This document shows, in pieces, positions 1 to 8,598 of a stretch of 64,000 nucleotides of DNA. The stretch is from CAVVSQ01 sp963848825 (lineage in GTDB: Bacteria > Planctomycetota > Planctomycetia > Gemmatales > Gemmataceae), in NCBI GenBank assembly GCA_963848825.1, contig CAWKFA010000014.1, forward strand, positions 1 through 64,000, written 5' to 3'. The notes below the pieces were generated by a model. That model was not told the origin of the DNA. It saw only the letters and a program-made list of their open reading frames with translations, and searched no databases. The position numbers and the translations under genes are program-made. The first letter of the stretch is position 1; the number at the start of each line of letters is the position of its first letter.

Positions 1-51
1 GGGGAGCTTGCGAAATTTCAGCGAACTAAACGCTCCACACCAGTTAACGCA

Positions 52-81
52 AAACGCCGGGAGAGATTTCTCCCGGCGTTT
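52..81 (+). terminator. Hairpin terminator
   Basis: A perfect 13-bp inverted repeat (AAACGCCGGGAGA, a 4-nt loop, then its complement) is followed a few bases later by a CTTTT stretch. It lies just downstream of the leftward LRR gene's stop and after whatever precedes the window, so it may end transcription from either side. The T-run is short, so efficiency is uncertain. Confidence 0.6.
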
Positions 82-172
82 CGCCTTTTCCGCCTTCCCC
101 GCAAGGACTTGCGACAAGTCGCCACGGTGTCGTTGAACCCGATTTCACCACACCTGCCCAACTGCTGCGACC

Positions 173-1612
173 TCAGGATCCAGAATTGGCTGTCTTCCTC
201 CGCCAGCATTTGACTGCGTCCTGGGAAGGCAACACCGTCCTGCACGATCGGATGGCAGCGCCGCGATGGACGAGGCTCGGAATTTCAAATAAAACGCGGT
301 TTGGGCATCCGGGGGCGACGTTCAGAATGTCCGCGAGGCCGAATGAGGAATGCTTCTGCTCGGTGTGGTCGGGTGTGAGGCATATGATTACGCGCTGGAC
401 ATAGCATTTCGGTCGGGCCTTGAGAAATTCCGCCGCACCAGCGTCAGTAACCCGCGTTTCGCGGAGCGCCAAAACCGACAAGCTCTTCATTCCTGCAAGT
501 TCCTTAAGACCCGCGTCTGTCACCTTTGTGCAGGTGAGACGAAGCGCGCTCAAGTTTTTGAGACCTGCCAATTCCTTTAGCCCCGCGTCAGTCACGTTCG
601 TGTAGTTTAGGTCCAAGCGATCTAGGCTCTGGAGCCCTGCAAGGTGCTTTAGTCCCGCATCCGTTACGTTCGTGCCACTTAGGTCGAGCCACTGCAAGTT
701 CGTTAGCCCTGCAAGTTCCTTCACGCCCGCTTCCGTCACGTTCGTGTAGTTTAGGTCCAGGCGCTGTAGGCTCTGGAGACCGGCCAGTTGCTTCAAACCC
801 GCATCCGTTACGTTCGTGCCGTTGAGGTTCAGTGCCTGCAAGGTCTTGAGATTTGCCAGTTCCTTCAGACCAGCATCGGTCACCCGTGTGCGGGCAAGCA
901 CAAGGACTTGCAAGTTCTTTAGCCCTGCCAGGTCCTTTACGCCTATGTCCGTCACCTGCGTGTCGGAGAGATTGAGGACTTTCACGTCCACATCCGTTAC
1001 TGCAAGGGCACGACGCTCCAAGTCAGGCACCGCTGGGACCGCCTCCCAACCCGCGCCAGGCGATGCTGGTCCATACCAATATCCCTCTTTCACTTCAACC
1101 GGTTTCGTCAGGTATATGCCATTCCAATCGCCACCGATGCTTTTCTCTCCTGAGAGTCTGGGACGCTTTTCAATTTCGACCTCCTTTGGGACGACAAGCA
1201 AGAGTCTCATTCGTGCGCCGCCTTCTATAGAATGCCATTCGCCGTACGTAGCAACCACCAAAGCCGTCTTTTCGGTCTGAACCGCGCAGCCCATATACCT
1301 GCGCGCTTGCTTGATGCTGATGGGCTCGGGAGGGTGGCCGCCAAAGCTGAGCGTCTTTTTCATGTAAATCTGTAATGTCTTCTGCTCGCCATCGTGGCGT
1401 ACCGCCGCGTCGTCGGGGAGGATGACCTTAGTGTAATTTCCGATTTTGATGAAAGCCTTGTCGTAGGCGGTGCCATTCTCGACATTCCCACGTTTCCGGC
1501 CGAACTCCACGCTCAAGTCGGGCTCCTCGCCTGCATCTGCCTGGGAGCCCCCCAAAACCCCCAAAAGCACGGCGACTATGGGAAGCGCTAACCCACATCG
1601 AAAATCGTGCAT
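173..1612 (-). CDS. Secreted leucine-rich repeat protein
   Basis: The protein is 479 aa. Residues 1-27 form a signal peptide (hydrophobic core, then SQADAG), so it is probably exported. Residues about 28-200 are an unrecognised N-terminal region. Residues about 210-400 are seven to eight 24-residue leucine-rich repeats of the type NVTDAGLKELAGLKNL, visible in the DNA as a 72-nt period. This repeat subtype is common in planctomycetes and is assumed to mediate protein binding; no ligand can be inferred. The last 75 residues, after PKCYVQR, do not look like LRR and may be read-through past a lost stop. The ATG is directly followed by the signal peptide. Family identity is firm; function is unknown. 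Confidence 0.8.
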   Translation of the reverse strand: MHDFRCGLALPIVAVLLGVLGGSQADAGEEPDLSVEFGRKRGNVENGTAYDKAFIKIGNYTKVILPDDAAVRHDGEQKTLQIYMKKTLSFGGHPPEPISIKQARRYMGCAVQTEKTALVVATYGEWHSIEGGARMRLLLVVPKEVEIEKRPRLSGEKSIGGDWNGIYLTKPVEVKEGYWYGPASPGAGWEAVPAVPDLERRALAVTDVDVKVLNLSDTQVTDIGVKDLAGLKNLQVLVLARTRVTDAGLKELANLKTLQALNLNGTNVTDAGLKQLAGLQSLQRLDLNYTNVTEAGVKELAGLTNLQWLDLSGTNVTDAGLKHLAGLQSLDRLDLNYTNVTDAGLKELAGLKNLSALRLTCTKVTDAGLKELAGMKSLSVLALRETRVTDAGAAEFLKARPKCYVQRVIICLTPDHTEQKHSSFGLADILNVAPGCPNRVLFEIPSLVHRGAAIRSCRTVLPSQDAVKCWRRKTANSGS

Positions 1613-1705
1613 GACGCAGCCGTCCTTTCAGGCGAACTGTGTGAATGTGATCCGGTGTCGGAATTATATCATGGGTGGCACGTAATCAATAGCTTCTGCC
1701 TACAC

Positions 1706-2244
1706 CCCACGCCCACGACGGAGGTGCCCGCCAAGAAAACCCCGAGGGCCAAGGCCGAACCCATGCCGAAGGAGGTTAACGCCATCGACGCGGCCGCCAG
1801 ATTGCGCGGCGAGGCACCGCCCCGGCGCTTTGCCAACATTGCTGGCGCCGCCAGGGGAAGGCCGTGATGGTTGGGCAGGAAGTGGTTTGCACCGAGGACC
1901 GCGACATCTGCGGCCGACTAATCAGCGTCGTAGATGACGGCTGCATCGCCGTGGTTCACGTAACTACAGACAAATTCATCGAGCGCGATTGTCACGTTCC
2001 CGTTGCCGATTTGGTAGCGGCGCCAGGCAAACCTAAACTTTAGGTCGCGTTCGATAGGCAGGGAGATGTCTGTGCCGGAAGATTAAGCCGAAACGCCCGC
2101 CTGGGGCGTCGCGGGTGGTCGTCGCCTAACGGGGCGACGCCGCAGGCCACGCTTTATTCAGCGATCCTGCGGGAGATTAAGACCAAGGGTAAGGAGGCCC
2201 GGTTCGAGAAGACGGAGCGCGGCAGGTTTGCCGCCGCCAAGTAG
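1706..2244 (+). pseudogene. HARE-HTH domain protein, split remnant
   Basis: Two pieces of one known small-protein family flank unrelated sequence. The first (from 1706) has a Lys/Pro-rich linker then KEVNAIDAAARL, the start of the HARE-HTH winged-helix domain. The second (2116-2244) reads WSSPNGATPQATLYSAIL and continues to RGRFAAAK and a stop, the domain's second half. About 20 middle codons of the domain are missing and replaced by roughly 300 bp holding a separate 58-codon frame. HARE-HTH domains are predicted DNA-binding modules found with nucleases and chromatin proteins. The first half is in an 86-codon frame opening at 1607, but its upstream part is antisense to the LRR gene start and is unlikely to be coding. 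The remnant status is an inference from family knowledge. Confidence 0.6.
1867..2043 (+). CDS. Small hypothetical protein (58 aa)
   Basis: An ATG frame runs MVGQEVVCTEDRDICGRL to VAAPGKPKL and stop. It overlaps the previous frame's TGA by one base (TGATG), the arrangement of translationally coupled genes. The sequence is acidic with alternating hydrophobic residues that would suit a small beta-barrel (an SH3- or KOW-like fold), but I do not recognise a family. It sits inside the gap of the broken HARE-HTH gene, so it may have arrived with the rearrangement. Too short for certainty. Confidence 0.35.
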   Translation: MVGQEVVCTEDRDICGRLISVVDDGCIAVVHVTTDKFIERDCHVPVADLVAAPGKPKL

Positions 2245-2355
2245 CCCTGCCCCGCCATCGTTAACCCACAAGGCCCCCACGCGGGGTCTCTTCTCGCTGG
2301 TTGACGACCCGGCAAAATGGTTCGTGGCCGCTCTGCCTCGCCTATTCTCCCGTTT

Positions 2356-2742
2356 TCAGTGGTTTTCAAAACTGTTGTGCGGCGTCTGAAGCGCGATCGC
2401 CACGTACATCTCAAGCAGCGCCTGGCGAAGCGGATCGCTTTCCTTGACGTACCTCACATCCATTTCCCTGACTCGGCTTTTGGCAGAAATAAAAGCGGGG
2501 CCGAACGTTGCATGCATTACTAGTTGACTTCGTGAGCCAGTTGGTTGGTAGCTCGCAGACTTCATGTCGCTCGCTGCACGCGCAAGCAAGAACGCGAATG
2601 GAGCGCTGTTGTGCGTTGAACTTTTGCGGCAGTGTTCCGCGAGTCGCTGTCGCAGCCGATTAGTCCGTCCAACATATAGATGCTTGTCGCCTTCCGAGAA
2701 GAGGTAAACCCCACGCGAAGGCATTTCCTTGGGGCAATGCAC
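2356..2742 (-). CDS. GIY-YIG superfamily protein
   Basis: The product is 128 aa. Residues 11-37 carry the GIY-YIG nuclease signature: GVY (11-13), LYVGRT (22-27) and a following basic/acidic helix ending RLAEH. Such folds cut DNA in repair enzymes, homing endonucleases and small stand-alone proteins. The rest (40-128) has no extra domain I recognise, so this is a minimal single-domain version of about the usual length for stand-alone family members. Whether the distal catalytic Glu is present is not obvious; Glu111 in ALLEMYVA is a candidate. It is flanked by a broken HARE-HTH gene and a PHP phosphatase, with no clear operon. Nuclease activity is inferred from fold only. Confidence 0.65.
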   Translation of the reverse strand: MHCPKEMPSRGVYLFSEGDKHLYVGRTNRLRQRLAEHCRKSSTHNSAPFAFLLARAASDMKSASYQPTGSRSQLVMHATFGPAFISAKSRVREMDVRYVKESDPLRQALLEMYVAIALQTPHNSFENH

Positions 2743-2820
2743 AGATCTTGACTGGCGCCATCGCCATCATCCGCTCGTAGGCTGGGTGAAGAGATTCGAC
2801 ATGTGTTCGGAAGGTTTCGT

Positions 2821-3540
2821 TCATGAGCAGACTTGCAGCACTTGGTCGGTTCGCGCCCGCAAATCTTCTGCACGCTCGGCCCCAATGTGCTCCCGAACCC
2901 AAGTATATCCAGCCGAAAGCCCGGAGCAACGCCGCAGGTTGTGGGCGTCGGTCGCGAGAACCGCCTCGGGGTAGGCACGGAGCAACTCCACCCCGGATGT
3001 TGCGGGGGCCGGCCCGTGATTGCCAAGCAATGAATCCACCGTTATCTGTAGCCAGGCCCCGGCCGCGACCAGCGCCCGCAGCCGTCCCGAGTCGTCGGTG
3101 AGGAATTGTTGCCGTTCTGGGTGGGCCACAATCGGTGTCATCCCCTGCTCACGGAGCCAGCCGACAAGTTCCGCAGCATCGGCTGGATACAACTCCCCCT
3201 TCCAATTGAATTCCAGCAGGGTGAAAGTGCGCCCGTCGCCCAGGTGGCAGAACAGGCCTTCCTCAAAGTCACGGCGGTATGAAGTGGTGTCCGTAACTTG
3301 GATTTCCGATCCAGGTAAGATGACAAGCGGTACGCTGGCTTTAGCGAGTTCTTCATTCAATCGAGCGACATGCGGCAGGATGTCGCGTCGCAACAGCCGG
3401 CAGTGACGGTGGCAATGCGGAGTGGCCATAACATGAGTGATGCCGTCCTGCACGCAGAAGCGGGCCATTGCCAACGCCTCGTCCAGGGACCCGGCTCCGT
3501 CATCGACCCCTGGCAGGATGTGGCAATGCAGATCGAGAAT
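2821..3540 (-). CDS. PHP-family tyrosine phosphatase (YwqE/CpsB type), apparent ATT start
   Basis: The product is a polymerase-and-histidinol-phosphatase (PHP) metal-dependent hydrolase of the CpsB/YwqE group, which dephosphorylates bacterial tyrosine kinases controlling polysaccharide export. Metal-ligand motifs are visible: DLHCHILPGVDDGA at the N-terminus, TPHCH, GSEIQ, AHPER and TDAHN near the C-terminus. The first in-frame ATG (3474) would remove DLHCH, which is essential, so translation must start upstream. The frame reaches back to a stop near 3610 without ATG, GTG or TTG. The best candidate is an ATT at 3538-3540 six bases after a GGAAGGGG ribosome site. A sequencing error in an ATG is the alternative. 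No tyrosine kinase or polysaccharide gene is nearby. Confidence 0.75.
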   Translation of the reverse strand: MLDLHCHILPGVDDGAGSLDEALAMARFCVQDGITHVMATPHCHRHCRLLRRDILPHVARLNEELAKASVPLVILPGSEIQVTDTTSYRRDFEEGLFCHLGDGRTFTLLEFNWKGELYPADAAELVGWLREQGMTPIVAHPERQQFLTDDSGRLRALVAAGAWLQITVDSLLGNHGPAPATSGVELLRAYPEAVLATDAHNLRRCSGLSAGYTWVREHIGAERAEDLRARTDQVLQVCS

Positions 3541-3745
3541 GAGGATCCCCTTCCGCGCCAGATGGCGTATTGGTGTAGCCCGGAAGACTATTGTGCCGCG
3601 ATTCAGGGTTCATTCAAGACCCAATCGGCGCGACCTGTCAAGTGATCGCCAGCAAAAGAAGCAAATGACCGACTAAGCCTTTCCATATAGCGAGTTAAGC
3701 CCGGACGTCGATTCGCTCCCTGACACTCCGCAAGGGAGAGCGCGT

Positions 3746-4204
3746 TTACGGGCCAAAAATCTCGAGCTTGGGCAGCGACTTGCGCAGAAGCGATTTGCCC
3801 TGGGCGGTGACCCTGGCGCAATATCCGACGTGCAGGAACTCCATATGGCCTAGGCTCGTCAAGTGCTTCAAGCCCTCGTCTGAGATAGCAGTGAAGGAGA
3901 GGGTGAGACGGCGCAGATTCTTCAAATCCGTGATATGTTTTAGGCCGTCATCCGTGATGCGGGTGTTGTCGAGTTTCAGCGATCTGAGTTCGGCCAATGT
4001 TTGCAAGCATTTCAGGTCCGCGTCCTTCACTTCTTTTCTTGAGAGATCGACAGCGATTACCGGCGATCCTGGCTTCTTGTCGTCTCGCTCAATCTTGCCG
4101 CCGAGTTTCATGATGTCGGCGATGGCCTCAGCGTCATCGGCAGTCGTGGCGGCAAGCGCCAAGGACAGAAACCATATAGGAGTCTGTCCGACGATCCAGC
4201 GCAT
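3746..4204 (-). CDS. Short secreted leucine-rich repeat protein
   Basis: The product is 152 aa, beginning with a hydrophobic signal-like segment (residues 1-22, WFLSLALAATTA). About four degenerate LRR units follow (for example NTRITDDGLKHITDLKNL), ending with an irregular cap and stop. It is a short relative of the LRR protein at 173-1612 but with more divergent repeats. It is probably exported; partner unknown. About 200 bp of featureless sequence separate it from the phosphatase gene upstream, and about 300 bp of featureless sequence separate its start from the IS4-like element. Confidence 0.65.
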   Translation of the reverse strand: MRWIVGQTPIWFLSLALAATTADDAEAIADIMKLGGKIERDDKKPGSPVIAVDLSRKEVKDADLKCLQTLAELRSLKLDNTRITDDGLKHITDLKNLRRLTLSFTAISDEGLKHLTSLGHMEFLHVGYCARVTAQGKSLLRKSLPKLEIFGP

Positions 4205-4513
4205 CGCAGATTCTCTTTAAGTTGATAGTCCGTTGAATTTTTCGGCACGCGGCCCAAGTTTATCGATTTTAGCCTCGAATCCAATTATAGCCACAACAGT
4301 TAGTGAATCGGCTTGCTTTTTGACCACTCGGGGGCTCAATTGGGTTCCGAAATGCCCCGGAAGCGAACCAATGCGCCGACGTCGGCCCGTGCCGCGTTCC
4401 GGCTACCAGGACGGTGAACCCGTGGACCCCGCCCAAAGGGCGGTATGCTATCGTAATACTGGTACATCAAAGAAGACCTAACAAACCTGGCGGATAAACC
4501 CAATACGGGGAAA

Positions 4514-5480
4514 AAAAGGGGACGCGGACAACGGCCGAATATTTTTCAGGATCGAGCAGGGTGGTGACCAGTGTCACTTGCTGAGTACGCGCTCCGCGAC
4601 GGGTGACTTTGTAGCGTAGCTCGCGCACGACTTGCGACGCGGAAAGAGCCGCATAGTTCGTGGCTGAGATCCATGTAGGCCGCTTTTTTGGTTTGAAGTA
4701 TTCGACTAACTGGTCTTTGATGCCCAAGCGTTTCAGCCAGCGGGAATTTGGCAATCCCTTCACGGGCTTGTATCGGGGCCTGTTATGAAACCTGCCAATG
4801 CGGAAGTTGACGATCTGTTTCTGGTGGGCACGAAACACACCATGCAGCTTACGTCTCACGAGCAAGGTTATATGCACAAACGAACAAAAGCCGCGGTCGC
4901 CGATCAGCACATCGCCTTCTTCAAGCTCGGGGTGCATTTGCTCCACCTGGGCCATGTCGTGCGTACGCAACGGCGCGGTCAGCACTTTGCTCAAGAATCC
5001 GGTGCCGGCATGAAAGAGAGTGAGCAGATGGACGACGGGAAAGCCACAGCCAGGCCGCTGGGCGCCCGGTTGGCCAAAATGCTCCTGCAATTCCGGCTTG
5101 TCGGGCATGCTGGCGCTGGAACCGTCAATATGAAAAGTCCGATGCCCAAGCCAGCGCGTGCTGTCACCCTGAATTGGACGCAAGGCCTTGCCGACACGTT
5201 CTAATAAGGTTTGCAGCACTTTAAGGGGAAGTCGCCCGCGTGCCTTGCAGTATGCTCCTTCGCTAAAGAGTTTGTCCGCGAAGTCTTGCAGCCGAGCAAT
5301 GGCACAGTTGCCATTCAAGATCTGGATCACGAAAAGGTGAATCGTGGTAATGGGATTGAGCAGCCGTTCGCGCCAATGGTAGCCGACTTCCCGACACACA
5401 GCGGTAATTTGCTTCGGTTCGAGAACTTGGGCAAGATCGTTTTGGATGCGCCGCAGTGCGGTGCGAAGACGTGGAAACAT
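4514..5480 (-). pseudogene. IS4-family transposase, C-terminally truncated
   Basis: A DDE transposase of the IS4 family. The first catalytic Asp lies in FHIDGSSASM, the second in DVLIGDRGFCSF. The third catalytic residue, the Glu of the YREK-like helix that should come after LLDPEKY, is missing: the frame instead runs into the left terminal repeat and then unrelated sequence to 4467. Full-length relatives are roughly 100 residues longer. The ATG at 5480 fits the family N-terminus (FPRLRTALRRIQ). Catalysis is unlikely. Confidence 0.75.
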
Positions 5481-5641
5481 CCGATGCCTCCAGAAATGCG
5501 GCTGGGGTACCGTTCCGTCCGGACAGCATTGTTACAAGAAACGGCTGCTTGACAAGGGGGGCCAACTCACGAATAATTCGAACGAGTGAACCAACAAGGA
5601 GATGAGGCTTAAGGAAATGCCATTCGTCCGCGTCCCCTTTT
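4514..5641. mobile_element. IS4-like insertion sequence, internally deleted
   Basis: A 16-bp perfect inverted repeat (AAAAGGGGACGCGGAC at 4514-4529, its complement at 5626-5641) bounds a leftward transposase. Similarity continues a few bases inward with mismatches. No target duplication is evident. The transposase reading frame runs through the left repeat, so the element lost the end of its gene and is probably immobile unless supplied in trans. Confidence 0.7.
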
Positions 5642-5722
5642 CCTCCTTACCTCTCGGGGTCCCGAGATTTTGAAATAAAACTCTCGGAATCTCCGGTTAA
5701 CAGACCCCAATTAGTTAACAGC

Positions 5723-5753
5723 CCGTTCCCTCTCGGGGCGCGAGAGGGAACGG
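5723..5753. repeat. Intergenic palindrome, copy 1
   Basis: CCGTTCCCTCTCG, a short loop and its exact complement form a 13-bp stem. The flank TTAGTTAACAG and the CTCTCG...CGAGAG core recur at 10532-10549. A related CTCTCGGGGTCCCGAGA palindrome lies just left, near 5656, and another like it near 16575. These look like a dispersed intergenic repeat family rather than one terminator. Confidence 0.6.
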
Positions 5754-5860
5754 TTACGGAATCGCCTGGTTTTTGGCTGGACTAGTCGCAGTTTTACTGG
5801 TCGGGGTCTATGGCTTTGGTTGCGCCATAATGATCCCAAGAGCGAAAAAAATGCCACCGT

Positions 5861-6034
5861 ATGAAAGTGATACCCGCGACGGCCTTGCTCGTTGCCAGCA
5901 TCAGTATATGTTCGATCTATTCCAACCTTTCGTTCGCGGTCGTGGACCAAGCCAACCTAGTATATTTCCAACAATTTAGGCCATTTGTCCAAGGCAACCA
6001 CCCCAACAATCATTTCATGGCAAGCTCCTGCTGA
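5861..6034 (+). pseudogene. Signal-peptide protein fragment cut by the IS256 insertion
   Basis: An ATG frame encodes 57 residues beginning MKVIPATALLVASISI, an apparent signal peptide ending near LSFA, then DQANLVYFQQFRPFVQGN. The second part resembles the N-terminus of planctomycete exported beta-sandwich proteins, which I recognise only loosely. The frame ends three codons into the IS256-type element. Removing the element would give an immediate TGA in this frame, so the gene may already have been decaying. No clear continuation is seen beyond 10329. Confidence 0.3.
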
Positions 6035-6960
6035 GGTATTCTCGAAAGTTGTGTTCTAGCGGAGGAGAAAAAAGCGGCGTATCCTGCTGGTGAGAGTGAT
6101 TTCTTTTCATCAGCTGGCCCAACGAGGGCTGGAAGGATACGCCATGAACCAGACTACGACTTTCAGCAGCGTTATTCCAGAGGAAACGGTCGATGTGGAG
6201 GTCGCCAACTTCCGTGAGCATTTCGAGGGACGCAGCCTGCTCGATCAGGTGGTTCGTCGGGCGCTCAGCAGATGCTTCAGCAGGCCATCGAAGCCGAGGT
6301 ACAAGGATTTCTCCAAGAGCAGGACGGCCGGCGGGACGAGTGTGGCAATCGCCTGGTGGTTCGCAACGGCTACCAGCCGGCCCGGAAGATTGTGACCGGA
6401 GCTGGGGCCCTGGAAGTGCAAGCGCCACGAGTCCGTGACAATTCGCCAATCAAGAGCGAAAGGGTCCAGTTCAGTTCAGCGCTTTTGCCCCCGTACCTGC
6501 GGCGAAGCAAAACCATCGAGGAGTTTATTCCCTGGCTTTACCTCAAAGGGATTTCGACCGGAGATTTCTCGGAGGTCTTGCAAACCTTGCTCGGCGAACA
6601 GGCCAAGGGGTTCAGTCCGAATGTCATCGTTCGCCTGAAAGACCAGTGGACGCCGGAATACGAGCAGTGGAGCCGCCGTGACCTCACGGGGAAGCAGTAT
6701 GTTTACATTTGGGCGGACGGTATCCACGTGAACGTTCGCCTGGAAGACACGGAAAACCAGCGGCAATGTCTGCTGGTGGTCATGGGGGCGACGGCAGATG
6801 GCCACAAGGAATTGCTTGCCGTCATGGATGGCTATCGCGAAAGCACCTATAAGAAGCAAGAAGTCAAGACACCTTCCACGGGAACGCCCAAAATCTTTTT
6901 TGATTTCTTGAGGGGCATCCTACGCTCACAGACAACCCACGCGTCCTGACGGGGGCTTTG

Positions 6961-7165
6961 GTGACTGCGCCTGGCGGTCGGTTTCGGTCTTCGGCTGAAC
7001 CTGCGGCCGGCAACCGGCATTGGCGCCCAGGCATTCCTTGGCTATGGTCCTTCGGCCTGGAGAAGCGGAGTCAGGCTCTGCAGGAGTGCAACCTGACAAG
7101 GAATATCCAGGTCGACGGTGCGCCGATGGTGCACGCCCTCGGTAGGAAACTGCCGAGGGTTTTTT
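6961..7165 (+). ncRNA. Candidate structured RNA in the IS110-type non-coding end
   Basis: About 205 nt with dense self-complementarity. From 5' to 3': a TGCGCCTGGCG / CGCCCAGGCA pairing (about 6965 with 7023-7032) enclosing a GCCGG/CCGGC hairpin; an 8-bp stem ATTCCTTG (7033-7040) with CAAGGAAT (7097-7104) enclosing a GGTC-CTTC-GGCC hairpin and a TCAGG/CCTGA hairpin with a 16-nt loop (7076-7091); then an intrinsic terminator. Bridge/seek RNAs of IS110 elements are about this size with internal guide loops, and in the IS1111 branch lie downstream of the transposase, as here. Against it: the terminator reads rightward, opposite to the transposase. I found no match between the loops and the flanks. 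Secondary structure was paired by eye. Confidence 0.4.
7136..7165 (+). terminator. Rho-independent terminator with GAAA loop
   Basis: CCCTCGGTAG, a GAAA tetraloop, and CTGCCGAGGG form a 10-bp stem (one T-G wobble) directly followed by TTTTTT. This is a textbook intrinsic terminator for rightward transcription and has no gene on its strand within the element, which supports a short non-coding transcript upstream of it. Confidence 0.8.
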
Positions 7166-7499
7166 GTTGCCATCGGACACCGGAGCCATGCCTTGGAAAA
7201 CTCAACTTCGTTGCGCCAACGGCCGTGTCCTTGGGCTGTGCCTTTTTGGGCTGTGCCCTTGAGGCCGTGGTTCGCGTCTCTGCTTGCGGCTGTCGCATCA
7301 TGTTCGAGTCGAACAGGCGATCATAAATGTCGCCCACGCACCTATCGGGGACTCTCGGGTGAGGTCCATGAAGATAGTAGAGCGTAGCCAGGTGACGAAT
7401 CCAGTTGTGTTTCAAGAAGCGGCGGGTTCATTCATGGCAAGGGGAACTCCGGACGAGCCGGGCCCATGCTTTCGCGAGGAACTCCGCCGCCTACGCTTG

Positions 7500-7516
7500 C
7501 AGCGTAAAATACGCTG
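7500..7516. repeat. Small hairpin after the transposase stop
   Basis: CAGCGTA, AAA, TACGCTG: a perfect 7-bp hairpin lying 14 bases beyond the likely transposase stop at 7530. On the transposase strand it is the first structure of the non-coding end and could belong to a leader or processing site of a guide RNA; no T-run follows. Confidence 0.4.
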
Positions 7517-7529
7517 GCGCAACCACCGT

Positions 7530-8598
7530 TTACCGAGACACCGAAGCCGCTCGTGTCGCGGCCGCAGTCACGCCCACCCAATCCGGGCGGTACGCCGCTG
7601 CCGTTTTTCCACAGGCCCCACAAGGTCACCGCCAAGCTGCGGGCCACGTTGCGCCGCGTCAGCTTCGGTGACAGGCCTGTGTCAATCCACCTCCTGTGTT
7701 GGTCGGCGAACGGGTTGTCTCCCTGGGCGATCGCCGACTTGGCCGCACCAAGGATGGTACTTTTGAGCACACGATTAATGCATTTGGGCACCTGCAAACG
7801 TTCCGGCCCGTTGCCGCTGCGGCGCCGTTCCAGGCCAATGCCCAGGTATTTCCACAGCTTGGCCTTGCTGGCAAAGCGAAAGGGCGTGTCCAGCAACACA
7901 TACAGGGTCGCGGCCCGCACCCAGCTAATGCCGGGCAGCGCGGTAAAACGTTCCACTACGTCCACTTTCTTGGCCAACTGCACCAGGCGTCGACGCCATT
8001 GGTCTTCAATCGTCACCATCAGGTCGTAACTTTGCCACAGCAGTTCGAGGTCTTGCCGCAAGGTTTCGCTCGCCGGTAGACGCTCGAGCAACGCCGGCCG
8101 CTGGTCCGCCTGGACGAAATCTTTCGCCTTGATGATGACGCCGTGCCGCCTGAGCAAACAGCGCACGCGATGGCCTTCGCCGACACGTTGGCTGACGCGC
8201 TGATGATACAGCGTCACGTGTTGTTTGAAAATCGCCTGGGCCAACGACTCCGTGTGGTGCACGGCTTTGACGTAGCCGCCGCGATAGAGCTGGGCCAGCT
8301 TTTCGGCATCCACGGGATCGTCCTTGTCACCATCCTCGGCGATAAGTCGATTACGGCGTGGCTCGCACACGGTCATCTCTTCCGCATACGAACGCAAGTT
8401 GCGCCACAACCAATCCGCCAAGGGTCCTTCCTCGATCACCAGCCGTCGAGGTTTCGGCACCCGCTCGAGCAGTTCGACCAGGTCGGGAATGTTGGTGGCA
8501 CATCGGCCACGCTCCTTGAGCTTGCCGCGGTGATCGACGGCCGCCATCTCGCAAAACTGTCCATGGGTGTCCAGGCCAATAAAATAACATTGTTTCAT
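7530..8598 (-). pseudogene. IS110-family (DEDD) transposase, late frameshift
   Basis: The ATG at 8598 follows a GGAGG site by five bases and starts MKQCYFIGLDTHGQFCEM, with the first catalytic Asp. The RuvC-like DEDD fold continues with VIEEGPLADWLW and DKDDPVDAEKLAQLYRGG. The C-terminal Transposase_20 domain starts near FTALPGISWVRAATL and includes LWKYLGIGLERRRSG; its catalytic Ser lies about here. Near 7597 homology continues in another frame (AYRPDWVGVTAAATR to a stop at 7530) after one extra G, so only the last 20 residues are affected. The unshifted frame runs on to 7432. Activity may be retained if the shift is a sequencing error. Confidence 0.85.

Noticed and set aside
420..1000. Regular repeats resembling a CRISPR array
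   Set aside because: The 72-bp period has no unique spacers and is in frame; it encodes 24-residue leucine-rich repeats.
6090..6143. Longer start for the IS256 transposase at 6090
   Set aside because: Family members begin near the ATG at 6144, which has a ribosome site; the upstream part falls in the IS leader.
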